Made by a program: the position numbers and the translations under genes. From the NCBI GenBank assembly GCA_947501935.1, contig CANMXU010000001.1, positions 62,001 to 126,000 of the forward strand: DNA of 64,000 nucleotides, in the 5' to 3' direction. Below, in pieces: positions 1 through 9,242 of this stretch. Below the pieces are notes generated by a model. The model was not told the origin of the DNA. It saw only the letters and a program-made list of their open reading frames with translations, and searched no databases. The stretch comes from an uncultured Alteromonadaceae bacterium (GTDB taxonomy: Bacteria; Pseudomonadota; Gammaproteobacteria; Enterobacterales; Alteromonadaceae). Each line of letters begins with the position of its first letter. Positions within the stretch are counted from its first letter, which is position 1.

Positions 1-494
1 GAAGCTGCAGATTCTTCAGCTGAAATACGGGCACTTTTTTCTATCGCCTCTAAATCCCAAGAAGCGGCTTCACCAAGTGATAAAGGGAAAATAGTTTTAA
101 GACCATGAATGGTGTCGTAACCAAAAAGAAGCGGAATGCCTAAGCGGGTTTCTTCAACGGCAATTTCTTGTAACATGCGGGTTTGCTTAGCACCTACGGT
201 ATTAAAAATAGCACCTAGGTGTCCGGCCTTAATTTGCTTGGCGTAACCTTTATTACGATAAGAACCTGTTAGCTGCCCTTTACCTGCTTGCAAGTCTAGC
301 TGACCAATTTTTTCTTTTAAGGTCATTTTCGCCATGAGCTCGTCAATAAAAGCATCCATTTTTTTACTGTCGTCTTTCCAAACAGCCTCAGAAGCAGCAG
401 GTGCTTTGTTCAGGTGAATAGAAGGAGTTTGCGCCTGACTTACCGAAGTAAACAAAACACATGAGATAACTAGAGGTAATAATTTTATTTTCAT
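1..494 (-). CDS. GH3 beta-glucosidase, N-terminal part (cut by window edge)
   Basis: The gene starts at the ATG at 494 and runs off the left edge, leaving 164 codons. The first 22 residues form a Sec signal peptide ending in VSQAQ, so the enzyme is periplasmic or outer-membrane associated. The motifs KMTLKEKIGQL and GIPLLFGYDTIHG, followed by FPLSLGEAASWD, are typical of the N-terminal barrel of BglX-like GH3 exo-acting beta-glycosidases. The catalytic Asp and the C-terminal domains lie outside the window. It points away from the sulfatase gene and carries its own copy of the locus-wide promoter element at 615-647. Family is secure; the exact sugar specificity cannot be read from this part. 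Confidence 0.88.
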   Translation of the reverse strand, partial: MKIKLLPLVISCVLFTSVSQAQTPSIHLNKAPAASEAVWKDDSKKMDAFIDELMAKMTLKEKIGQLDLQAGKGQLTGSYRNKGYAKQIKAGHLGAIFNTVGAKQTRMLQEIAVEETRLGIPLLFGYDTIHGLKTIFPLSLGEAASWDLEAIEKSARISAEESAA

Positions 495-614
495 GTCAAA
501 TTGATTCTTTATAAGTAATAAATGAAAGTGATAGCTTGAAGCTACTGCTAAAAGGTTAAGAAGCGCTTTTAACTATCACCATAAAAATTTGTTGGTTCGT
601 ATTTACTGCCTATT

Positions 615-647
615 AATAAAGAGTAAGAGCTAAGCAAAAACCGTAAT
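615..647 (-). promoter_or_regulatory. Candidate ECF promoter, copy 1 (GH3 gene)
   Basis: On the minus strand this reads ATTACGGTTTTTG, 11 bases, then CTCTTTATT. It matches four other copies in the locus with identical spacing and lies 120 bases upstream of the GH3 start. This copy has T rather than A at its last base. Confidence 0.55.
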
Positions 648-895
648 GCTTTTTTCACTTTGTCGATGGCACTGTGGGTTAGGCAAAGCAAAAAACATTG
701 GCGGAGTATTCAATGACAGTTTTATAGATAAGAATATTCTACAAACGGATTTATCAAGCCATTTAAGCTGATGTAAGCAATAAGCGACTTAATTACAGAA
801 GTTAGCTTCATATAAGGTGAAATTGTCGTAAAAATCGCTAAGTGTTTTTATTTTCAATATTAATTAGTTAATAGCCACTAATAAAAATCAGCGAA

Positions 896-936
896 TAAAA
901 AAGCTAGCCTAACCTAAATAAGTTAATGCTAGCTTT
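896..936 (-). terminator. Rho-independent terminator of sulfatase gene
   Basis: On the minus strand AAGCTAGC and GCTAGCTT pair around a 19-base loop and are followed directly by a run of T. It lies about 30 bases after the sulfatase stop. Confidence 0.65.
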
Positions 937-967
937 ACACAATCTTTACTAAAGTTAAGTGAGAAGT

Positions 968-2497
968 TTATTTAATAACGGCTTGGCCTTTTTGCCAACG
1001 GTATTTTTTATTCTCGTTAAACGCTTTTAAATCACGTCGGCAAGGCCAGTAATTTTTAATTTTTTCGCCGATAGTGCGACTAGCTGGTACGCCAGTAGCG
1101 GTATTTTTTTGCCAGTTATCGCCAGCTAAAATCATCGTATTTATCAATGTTTGATATTGCGGCTGTTCACTGAGGTTAGTGGTTTCTTGGGGATCAATAG
1201 CCAAGTTAAATAGCTCAAGGCCAATATCACTACGAATTAGCTTCATATCATCACGGCGCATAACTAAACGCTCTTGATGCATCCAAAACAAATCACGTTC
1301 TGGCAACGTAACGCCATTAAAAATAGTGTCGACTAAACTTACGCCATCAAGGGGTTGCTCACCGCTATAGTTAATACCTGCGGCTTGCAGAATAGTAGGT
1401 AATAAATCCATGGTTAACATTGGCTCTGTATTTACTTGCCCAGGGGCAATTTTACCTTTCCAATAAAACAGCGTTGGTACTTTTAAGCCACCTTCGTACA
1501 TAGTAACTTTATGACCGCGTAAATCACCATTAACTTTGCCATGTTTTACGCCAACGGGTTCGCCGCCATTATCAGAGGTAAATATAATTAAGGTATTATC
1601 TTCAATGTTATGTTTTCTCAGCGCACTAAGAATGCGGCCAACACCTTCGTCCATTGAGGTGATCATTTCAGAATAGCGGCGCATATATTCTTTTTTCGGG
1701 TAAACACCGTCAACTTTATACACATAGAAATCATCGGTTCGAATTGCCGGATCATTTGGCCCTTGCATTGGCACATGCACTGCAGCTTCAGGCAGATAAA
1801 TAAAGAATGGCTGGTCGTGTTCTTTGTCGATAAAGTCAACCACAGCGTCATTGAGTAGGTCAGTTACATAACCTTCTTTATTACTCGGCTTGTGATCCTG
1901 CCACCAGTCAATTTCACTTTCAGTATTATGTTTTGAAATAAAATCGATATTACCGTCTAAAAAACCGACAAATTGGTCAAAACCATGCGCTTTCGGCTGA
2001 TAAGCTTCACCTGAACCTAAATGCCATTTACCAAAGGCGCCGGTTTTATAACCGGCATTTTTTAAAATCTTTGGTAATGACGGGTTTTCTTGTGGGTCAA
2101 AACCAACATCGTCTTGGCAGTGAAAATAAATATGATCAAGCCCGACTCGCTGCTGATATCGCCCTGAAAGTAACGCCGTACGTGTTGGTGAACAAACCGT
2201 GCTGTTCGCATAAAAATTAGTTAACTTTACACCTTGTTCCGCCAGTTTATCTAACTCAGGTGTATGTATACCCTGACCGCCAAAACTGCTTAAACCGGCG
2301 TAGCCTAGATCGTCAGCCAGAATAAGAATGATGTTAGGTTTTTTGGCTATAGACTCGCTTTGAGTTGAGGTTGTGCTTTTAGTTAATAGTACATCAGTTT
2401 TTTCTATGCTAGTTTGCTTGCTATTTACTTCACAACCAGTAAGCGCAATACCAGCTAAACAAAGGCAAGCTAACGTTTTGGTAAAAATTTTCTTCAT
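968..2497 (-). CDS. Lipoprotein S1-family (formylglycine) sulfatase
   Basis: This 509-residue arylsulfatase-type enzyme removes sulfate esters, here probably from the glycan degraded by this locus. The ATG at 2497 was chosen over a start 48 bases upstream because it has AGGGAA seven bases before it and opens directly into a lipoprotein signal (LTGC, lipidated Cys22). The motif CSPTR at residues 102-106 supplies the Cys converted to formylglycine and its neighbours; ADD at 61-63 contributes metal ligands. It follows the first TonB receptor after a hairpin terminator, so expression may depend on read-through. The S1 subfamily, and thus the sulfate position, cannot be assigned by eye. Confidence 0.92.
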   Translation of the reverse strand: MKKIFTKTLACLCLAGIALTGCEVNSKQTSIEKTDVLLTKSTTSTQSESIAKKPNIILILADDLGYAGLSSFGGQGIHTPELDKLAEQGVKLTNFYANSTVCSPTRTALLSGRYQQRVGLDHIYFHCQDDVGFDPQENPSLPKILKNAGYKTGAFGKWHLGSGEAYQPKAHGFDQFVGFLDGNIDFISKHNTESEIDWWQDHKPSNKEGYVTDLLNDAVVDFIDKEHDQPFFIYLPEAAVHVPMQGPNDPAIRTDDFYVYKVDGVYPKKEYMRRYSEMITSMDEGVGRILSALRKHNIEDNTLIIFTSDNGGEPVGVKHGKVNGDLRGHKVTMYEGGLKVPTLFYWKGKIAPGQVNTEPMLTMDLLPTILQAAGINYSGEQPLDGVSLVDTIFNGVTLPERDLFWMHQERLVMRRDDMKLIRSDIGLELFNLAIDPQETTNLSEQPQYQTLINTMILAGDNWQKNTATGVPASRTIGEKIKNYWPCRRDLKAFNENKKYRWQKGQAVIK

Positions 2498-2621
2498 CAG
2501 TAATTCCCTTAGATACTTGATGTTATTTAATAGGCAAAAGATCATCTGAATTCAAATTCCATGCTTATATGAAATTTTGCTAGGTACATTTTATTGAGGT
2601 TGTTTTTTGTTGAGAGTCCTT

Positions 2622-2659
2622 AAAAAGAACAACGGCTAGTCAGAAACTGACTAGCCGTT
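2622..2659 (-). terminator. Terminator after first TonB receptor
   Basis: AACGGCTAGTCAG (2631-2643) and its exact complement (2647-2659) form a 13-bp stem with an AAA loop, followed on the minus strand by GTTCTTTTT. A related, less perfect hairpin follows the third receptor at 16926-16959. Confidence 0.8.
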
Positions 2660-2724
2660 GGTTTTAGTATGTATTGGCTGAATTTAAGATAACAATTAGT
2701 AGCCAAAGTAACTAAAATTATACA

Positions 2725-5553
2725 TTACAACCGAACAGTTAAGCTTAGGTCAATTCGACGACCAGGATCACTAATTGATTTAGCCAAACCAATATCATGA
2801 TAGTCAACATTAGTTTCTTGTGTGAGATTTGAAACTGCTAAACCAATATTATAATATTTGCTAGGTTTATAGTTAAAGCTAACATTTAGGCGGCTCGATG
2901 CTTCCTTATAGATATCAGGTTTCCATAGCGAACCTAAGTCACCCGCTTTTTCACCTCTATAGGTATAGCTTAAACGAGCATCAAACGACTTAGTATCGTA
3001 ATAAACCATCGCTGATACATTATCTTTAGCGATATTATTGATCAATTCAGGCTTTGAATTATCAATGTAGGTATAATTCATTTTAATACCGGTATCACTT
3101 AAGAATGAAGGTAAAGCGGTAAAAGGTTGCTCAAAGGCAAATGTAGCCCCCTGAATAATAGTTCCTGGAATTGAAATAAATCGTCTAGTAAGAACCGGCC
3201 CCAGATAAGATCCGCTGGGTTCATCAGCTTGCCTAATCAAGTATTCTTTTTCTGCATCATCCTGATTGGTTAAGTTTTGTAAGTCTTTATAGAACATAAC
3301 TAAAGATATGGCAGACGATTCAGCATAGTACCACTCAATACCTAAGTCGACATTTTCAGAAATGTATTCTTCAAGCATATGATCAGGGGAAGTTAGACGT
3401 TGGGCTCCATTGTTGAAAGATTCAGACATTTCAATTTCTTTACGCTTTGGTCTTGTCATGGTTTGGCTCCATGCGGCACGGATAACTAAATCATCACTAT
3501 CACCTAATAAGTAACGTAAATTTAAACTAGGTAAATAATTATCATAACTACGTGTTGCAGTTTCTACGCCCGTACCAAAGGCTCTTATAACCGGAGCCTC
3601 TATAGTGCCAATATTTTCAAAATAGGAAAACTTCATACCGGTAACTGTTTGCTCAGTATGCACATATCTTACACCAATATTACCGAGTAAAGCCCCGTCA
3701 TTAGCTTCAAAGTTTAACCTAACATAAGCTGCTGCAATTTCCTCAGATAAGTCATTCGGTACAGCTGAAGTCAATCTATTACTTCCGTCAATAACTGCTT
3801 GTTTAAAGTCATTCGAATTCAAGCCGTACTTATCAACCATACCGCCAATATCAGGAGACGTCCACGGCAAAGGTACGCCTTGAGCATTCATGTTTCCGTC
3901 AAACCATTCACCTTTAGCTGGAACAATCGTTTTATAATCGACAGTCTCACTACCTATAAACGCGGCAATATCAGTCATGTTCGTTATATTACCGCTATAT
4001 TTTCTTGAGGTAATCTCATCTTCGGCGTAATGTAACCCGAATTTCAAATATGACGGCATGAAGATATCATTCATGATTGAAAATTCATATTCACCATCAA
4101 AATCAAGCCCCCAAGCAGTATTTTCATATTCAGTACCAATCTGACTGCCATTAAGTGCGAGGTTATCTTGCAAAGGATTTAGAGGAGCCCCCATCAATAC
4201 TCGTTCATTATAAAAAGTGTCTACTTCTCCTTCAGAGTCAAAGTGGTCATTAAAGGTAATGCCCCAGCCATTTTCAGGAACGCTGCCATCAAGAGTGACA
4301 CTCATACCTTGTTCGAAAAATTGCTGCGATTGTATTTGAAACTGCGTAGTTTTAGATTTAGCAATATTAGCGCCAAATTTAAAGGTCCATTGTTCAAGTA
4401 ACCATTCAGCATCAATAAAGCCGACAGCTATATCACTATCTCGGGCATTATACTGGTTTCTTGTGTGAGCTCGCGCATCGTCTACTTGAAAAGCAGTTAA
4501 AAAATCACGAGTTCCTTCCTGATCATTTACCGTTGAAGTAACTATTTTGGTATCTTCACTGGAAACAATATCACTTGGGTTAAGATCAAACCTTAAAGCA
4601 ATACGATCAAAAACAGTGTCATAAGAGCTATAAAAAGCTTCACCGAAAATTCGGAAATCGTCAGTTGGTCGCCACTCAAGGTTAGTAAAAAAAGCTTGGC
4701 GTTTTCGGTAATTTTGATCTAATTGATAAGTTATGTATCTTGGGCGATAAAAAGTATCAGCCGTATCGTCATCATTATTAAAATCATGACCTCCGTTAGC
4801 ACTTTCAGCCGTTGCTATAGTCGGCTGGCTCGACATACTTCTATGGCTTTCTGTATCTGCTTCCAGATAGTTTACACCGACAGTAAAACCTAAAGTCTCA
4901 TCAAGAAATAAATTAGAGTATACGCCAAGTAAATCAGTGTTAATTTCATCTACATTATCATAAGCACTGGCCGTACCTTTAAAGCGAAATGCTTCTTTGC
5001 CAATATCAAAAGCACGAATACTTTTTAAGTTAACAATACCTGCTAACCCACCTTCCAAAACATCAGCAACAGATGTTTTATGTACTTCAACACGGTTCAT
5101 AAACGCTGCTGGCATTATTTGCGCATCAAAACCACGCTCATCAGATAAAGCGGTAGTGATAGCCCGACCATTATAAAGTGTACGGTTAAAGTAACTAGGT
5201 AAGCCTCGAACACTGACACTGCTTACAACCCCATCCTCATTGCGATCAACTTGCACCCCTGCAATACGCTCTAATACATCACCAATTTCAACATCAGGTA
5301 ATTTACCAATATCCTCAGCTGAGATAACATCCATACCAAAATCAGCATGACGTTTATGCGAAAGGGCTTTACCAAAGCTGTCACGAATACCGGAAACGAC
5401 AATAACTTCAGTTTCAGCTTCTGCTTTTTTACGTTCAGCTTTTTTTTCTGCGGCGGTTTGCTCTGCGGCGGTTTGCTCTGCGGCGTAAACACCATTAGCA
5501 GCCATGCCAACTACGATGGCTAACGCGCTAAGTTTAAATTTGTTTTTGATCAC
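2725..5553 (-). CDS. TonB-dependent receptor (glycan uptake), receptor 1
   Basis: This 942-residue protein is an outer-membrane TonB-dependent receptor, expected to import oligosaccharides. It starts at a GTG (5553) preceded by AAAGGGGAT. A signal peptide ends near residue 24, followed by a short repeat (AEQTA twice), a charged linker and a TonB box around residues 47-54 (EVIVVS). The plug domain begins with DVISAEDIGKLPDVEIGDVLE and a beta-barrel fills the rest, ending in a hydrophobic residue pattern with terminal RL. There is no STN domain, so it is a transporter without the N-terminal signalling part. It is clearly paralogous to the two other receptors in this locus. A promoter element lies 198 bases upstream. 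Confidence 0.93.
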   Translation of the reverse strand: MIKNKFKLSALAIVVGMAANGVYAAEQTAAEQTAAEKKAERKKAEAETEVIVVSGIRDSFGKALSHKRHADFGMDVISAEDIGKLPDVEIGDVLERIAGVQVDRNEDGVVSSVSVRGLPSYFNRTLYNGRAITTALSDERGFDAQIMPAAFMNRVEVHKTSVADVLEGGLAGIVNLKSIRAFDIGKEAFRFKGTASAYDNVDEINTDLLGVYSNLFLDETLGFTVGVNYLEADTESHRSMSSQPTIATAESANGGHDFNNDDDTADTFYRPRYITYQLDQNYRKRQAFFTNLEWRPTDDFRIFGEAFYSSYDTVFDRIALRFDLNPSDIVSSEDTKIVTSTVNDQEGTRDFLTAFQVDDARAHTRNQYNARDSDIAVGFIDAEWLLEQWTFKFGANIAKSKTTQFQIQSQQFFEQGMSVTLDGSVPENGWGITFNDHFDSEGEVDTFYNERVLMGAPLNPLQDNLALNGSQIGTEYENTAWGLDFDGEYEFSIMNDIFMPSYLKFGLHYAEDEITSRKYSGNITNMTDIAAFIGSETVDYKTIVPAKGEWFDGNMNAQGVPLPWTSPDIGGMVDKYGLNSNDFKQAVIDGSNRLTSAVPNDLSEEIAAAYVRLNFEANDGALLGNIGVRYVHTEQTVTGMKFSYFENIGTIEAPVIRAFGTGVETATRSYDNYLPSLNLRYLLGDSDDLVIRAAWSQTMTRPKRKEIEMSESFNNGAQRLTSPDHMLEEYISENVDLGIEWYYAESSAISLVMFYKDLQNLTNQDDAEKEYLIRQADEPSGSYLGPVLTRRFISIPGTIIQGATFAFEQPFTALPSFLSDTGIKMNYTYIDNSKPELINNIAKDNVSAMVYYDTKSFDARLSYTYRGEKAGDLGSLWKPDIYKEASSRLNVSFNYKPSKYYNIGLAVSNLTQETNVDYHDIGLAKSISDPGRRIDLSLTVRL

Positions 5554-5916
5554 TCTATATCCCCTTTAAATATATATTTGTCATGCAATTTATTGTTTTA
5601 AAAATATCGCACTAATATTGACCATAATTTTATTGTTATTAGGCCTTTTCAAACCGGTCTTGGTACTGTTTAGCAGTACTTTTATTCATTCGCTTATCAA
5701 ACACTGAATAGCTAACCCATGTTCAAAAAGGTGAAATTTTAGTCCCGTATATATAAAGAGCGCAAGAAAATGAAAATCCGTAAAAAAATTTACATTATCT
5801 TTACTTAAATGTTGAAAAGGTATGAAAGGTCTAAATAGGAATAGTGAATACAGGTGATTAAAGTGAGTATTTTGAAGGGTTAATAAACCTATAATGCGTT
5901 ACATGAAGGAATATAG
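5554..5916. other. Long leader/promoter region of receptor 1
   Basis: No ORF is supported in these 363 bases. The candidate ECF promoter copy at 5752-5784 implies an untranslated leader of nearly 200 bases. No other structure was recognised. Confidence 0.5.
5752..5784 (-). promoter_or_regulatory. Candidate ECF promoter, copy 2 (receptor 1)
   Basis: On the minus strand this reads TTTACGGATTTTC, 11 bases, then CTCTTTATA. The inner parts GGATTTTC and GCTCTTTATA are identical, at identical spacing, to the copy in front of the sigma factor gene. Confidence 0.65.
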
Positions 5917-8900
5917 TTACATTTTTGCAGTAAGTGTCATTGACAAGGTACGGCCATAATCGCTGACCTCGCGATTCATGCCGTTGTCATAATATTCTTC
6001 AATGGCTTGGTCTGCTAGGTTACTAACCGCAAAGTTAATATCAATATATTCTGTGGCTTTATAGCTAACGCTGGCTTTAAGCATATTGCTTGGGCTAATG
6101 TATAAAGTAGGAACTTCTGGAGTAGGTAACTCTTTAACCCGCTCGCTACGATACGTGTAACTTAGATGAGCATCAAATTTATCACTTTGAAAATAAAGCA
6201 CGACTGAGGCGTTGTTTTTAGAAATATTTCTTAACAGATCAGGTCGAGAATTATCTATATAACTATAGGTTGCTTTAACACCGGTTTGCGATAAAAAGCT
6301 TGGTAAGTAAGTAAAAGGTTGCTGAAAACTCAAGGTTGCCCCTTTTAGATTTGCGCCGCTACGATTAACCTTTTCATTCATGGTTACGGTTTGGTCATCA
6401 AGTTGTTGACTTGTTTGCTGATGAAATAAAGGTAGCTGCTGAGTATATTGTATCGGCGTAACTAACGTAATTAAGTCTTTATGGTATAACGCTAAACTAA
6501 CTGCTGATTCATCATCAAAATACCATTCGGCACTAATGTCGACATTATTAGCTATAAATGGGGCGAGTTCAGGGTCAGCAGACGTAATAACGCCATTGGC
6601 AACCACTTCAGCATCTTCTACCACTGCCGGCTCAAATTCATCTAATACCCGTAAATCTTGTCGTAGTGGCCGAGTCATGGTTTTACTCCAAGCCAACCTA
6701 ATTAACGCCTCTGGATGGAAGTGATAGCGTAGGTTTAGACTGGGTAATAATTCTTCGTAGCTATGCTCTTTAGTAAAATAATCGTTAAGTGGTAACTTAA
6801 TGTCGGCTTGATAATCTTCAGCAAAGGGGTCATCACCAAGGCCATAGTCAACTAAGCCTTTATCAATATCGCTGCCTTGACCACTGGCAAAGTGCTTTGT
6901 ATAAACATAACGTAACCCGACATTTCCGGAAAAGTCTGATTCTTGACTATCAAAGTCTAATCGCATGTAGGCTGCAAAAATATTTTCTTTCAGATCGTTA
7001 CGAATACCAGGCTCAAAAAAATCACCATTCTCTTGTGCTATTTGACTAATATCTTCAGCTGTCCACTGCTTTGTGGCAATCATATTATTCATGTCAGGCA
7101 CTAGCCATTGTGGAGGTGTGCCAGCATAACCAGAACCTTGATTAAACCATTGACCTTTTTCCGGTTCAACTAACAAATAGCTGAGCTCGTTGTCATTAAA
7201 TAATAACTCAGTATTTCGGCCAAAATTAGCATGAGGACGATTAGCTAAAGATTCATCTTCGGTATAATGCAAGCCCACTTTAAAGCGACTTGGTGATAAT
7301 ACTAAATTATAAACGTCAAACTCGTAGTCGGCATCAAGGTCAACTCCCCACGAATTACTCTCATATTGCGCATCTAACTGTTGACCATTAACAGTTAAGG
7401 TACGGAAGGTGTCTGAATTTAATAAGCCTTGCTCCGTGTAATCAGGTTCATCAATTGGGTTATGAAATATCGCCTGCCAAGGCTCACTGATAGAGTTACC
7501 ACCCAAGGTAACATCAAAGTATCTTCTAGCCGCCTGTTGTTTAGCTTCCATTTGAAATTGGGTTGTTTTTGATTTTGACAAGTTACTGCCTAGACTCAAT
7601 GTCCAACCATTGACCAGCCATTTCGCCTCAACAAAAGCGACTGTGGTATCACTTTCGCGTAAATTATATTGATTAGTGAAGTCGGCATCTAAATTGGTTG
7701 GGTGATAAACCATTAAATAGTCTTGAGGGCCGTCTTCAAATAACCCCCCTTGATAAGATGCTGTTATAGCGCCATCACCTTCAGACTGGTTAGCTGCACG
7801 AGGTTTTAACCTTAATTGACTGTCGTTACCTAAAGTGTCGTAACCACTGTATAACACTTCGGCAAACAGGTTAAAGTTATCATCAGGTCGCCAATCAATA
7901 TTAGCAAAAACAGCAGTACGTTCGCGTTCATTTTTATCTAGTGAATAAGTAACCGTATTAGGTAAATATAAAACATCACCATTTTCAACGTTACCGTCAC
8001 CATTATAATCTTTACCTGGACCTTCGGTTAGTTTGAAACTAGGTTCAGAAATTTTTGATTGTTGGTTTTCATTACTGCCTTGTAAGTAATTTAAGCCTGC
8101 TGAAAAACCTATCGTTTGCTCGGTATTGAGGCTTGAATAAATCGCTAATAAATCGGAGTTTAGATCATTGGCATTAGAGGTAACGCTCGTCGTATGTTTT
8201 AAACGAAAAGCATCTTTACCAACATCAAAGGCACGGATACTTTTTAAATTAATAACCCCCGCTAAACCACCTTCAATAACGTCTGAAACCGCTGTTTTAT
8301 GTACTTCTACTCGGCTAACAAACGCCGCAGGAATAACTTGTGAATCAAAATAGCGCTCTGTTGATAACGATGTACTGATAACTCTGCCATTATATAAGGT
8401 ACGATTGAAATACCCCGGCAAACCACGAATACTGGTGCCATTAACAACGCCATCACTACCTCGGTTTACTTGCACGCCAGCAATGCGCTCTAACACATCG
8501 CCTATTTCAACATCGGGTAATTGGCCAATATCATCTGCTGATATAACATCAATTTGATTATCTGAATATTTTTTATACGACAGCGCGTTACTTAAACTTT
8601 CTCTAAACCCTGCGATAGAAATAATTTCTATTTGCTCTTTAAGCGCTTTTTGTAGTCGTCTTTCTTCGGCTTTTCTCGCTAATTGTTCAGCGTCTTTTTT
8701 AGCTGAAAGTAACGATGCCCAAAAGCCTCGTCGAGTAGCCTTTTCTGCCATAATTTTGTCGATAGTGGCTTTGTCTCGAAGAATTATCACCCCTTGCTTG
8801 CTAATTTTAGCAATAATATCACTATCAGCTAAAAGCAGCGTTAGTACCTGTTTTAGGGTATATTCACCGCTAATTGCACTAGACTCTAAGCCGGCAAGTT

Positions 8901-9087
8901 TATCTGCAGGGTAAAATAAGTTATGGCCTGTTTGTTCAGCTACGGTAGCTAAAGCTTCAGAGGTTAACGAGGCAGGCAGGTTGAATGAATAATTTTTTTT
9001 AGCATCAGCGGCACTTACTGCACCCGTAAAAAAACTAAGTACAGTAATAAAAAAGCCAACAGCCAATTTATTCAAACGTAAAATCAT
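5917..9087 (-). CDS. TonB-dependent transducer with STN signalling domain, receptor 2
   Basis: This 1056-residue outer-membrane receptor has a signal peptide ending near residue 27 (VSAAD) and an STN domain at about residues 32-104 (YSFNLPASLTSEALATVAEQ). That domain is typical of FecA-type receptors that pass a ligand signal to a FecR anti-sigma factor. A charged linker leads to a TonB box near IEIISIAG, then the plug (DVISADDIGQLPDVEIGDVLE) and the beta-barrel. It lies downstream of the sigma factor, FecR and sulfatase genes on the same strand, which fits the sensor role in a FecI-FecR system. The SD before the ATG at 9087 is poor. It is paralogous to receptors 1 and 3 but only this one carries STN. 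Confidence 0.93.
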   Translation of the reverse strand: MILRLNKLAVGFFITVLSFFTGAVSAADAKKNYSFNLPASLTSEALATVAEQTGHNLFYPADKLAGLESSAISGEYTLKQVLTLLLADSDIIAKISKQGVIILRDKATIDKIMAEKATRRGFWASLLSAKKDAEQLARKAEERRLQKALKEQIEIISIAGFRESLSNALSYKKYSDNQIDVISADDIGQLPDVEIGDVLERIAGVQVNRGSDGVVNGTSIRGLPGYFNRTLYNGRVISTSLSTERYFDSQVIPAAFVSRVEVHKTAVSDVIEGGLAGVINLKSIRAFDVGKDAFRLKHTTSVTSNANDLNSDLLAIYSSLNTEQTIGFSAGLNYLQGSNENQQSKISEPSFKLTEGPGKDYNGDGNVENGDVLYLPNTVTYSLDKNERERTAVFANIDWRPDDNFNLFAEVLYSGYDTLGNDSQLRLKPRAANQSEGDGAITASYQGGLFEDGPQDYLMVYHPTNLDADFTNQYNLRESDTTVAFVEAKWLVNGWTLSLGSNLSKSKTTQFQMEAKQQAARRYFDVTLGGNSISEPWQAIFHNPIDEPDYTEQGLLNSDTFRTLTVNGQQLDAQYESNSWGVDLDADYEFDVYNLVLSPSRFKVGLHYTEDESLANRPHANFGRNTELLFNDNELSYLLVEPEKGQWFNQGSGYAGTPPQWLVPDMNNMIATKQWTAEDISQIAQENGDFFEPGIRNDLKENIFAAYMRLDFDSQESDFSGNVGLRYVYTKHFASGQGSDIDKGLVDYGLGDDPFAEDYQADIKLPLNDYFTKEHSYEELLPSLNLRYHFHPEALIRLAWSKTMTRPLRQDLRVLDEFEPAVVEDAEVVANGVITSADPELAPFIANNVDISAEWYFDDESAVSLALYHKDLITLVTPIQYTQQLPLFHQQTSQQLDDQTVTMNEKVNRSGANLKGATLSFQQPFTYLPSFLSQTGVKATYSYIDNSRPDLLRNISKNNASVVLYFQSDKFDAHLSYTYRSERVKELPTPEVPTLYISPSNMLKASVSYKATEYIDINFAVSNLADQAIEEYYDNGMNREVSDYGRTLSMTLTAKM

Positions 9088-9242
9088 TCAGGAATATAAC
9101 TTCCATAGCAAAAGAGAACCAAACTTTCATTAGACTACCACAAGGCATTTATGAATTACCAAATATTACGCTTTGTTTACAATAAATCACAAATACACTT
9201 GTAGTAACTTTATGCTCTAAAGATCTTCCGTAAAGACTATGC

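Larger units (their letters stand above)
495..967. other. Intergenic region between sulfatase and GH3 genes
   Basis: This stretch of 473 bases has no convincing ORF. It holds the terminator of the sulfatase gene (896-936) and the promoter element of the GH3 gene (615-647); nothing else was recognised. Confidence 0.6.
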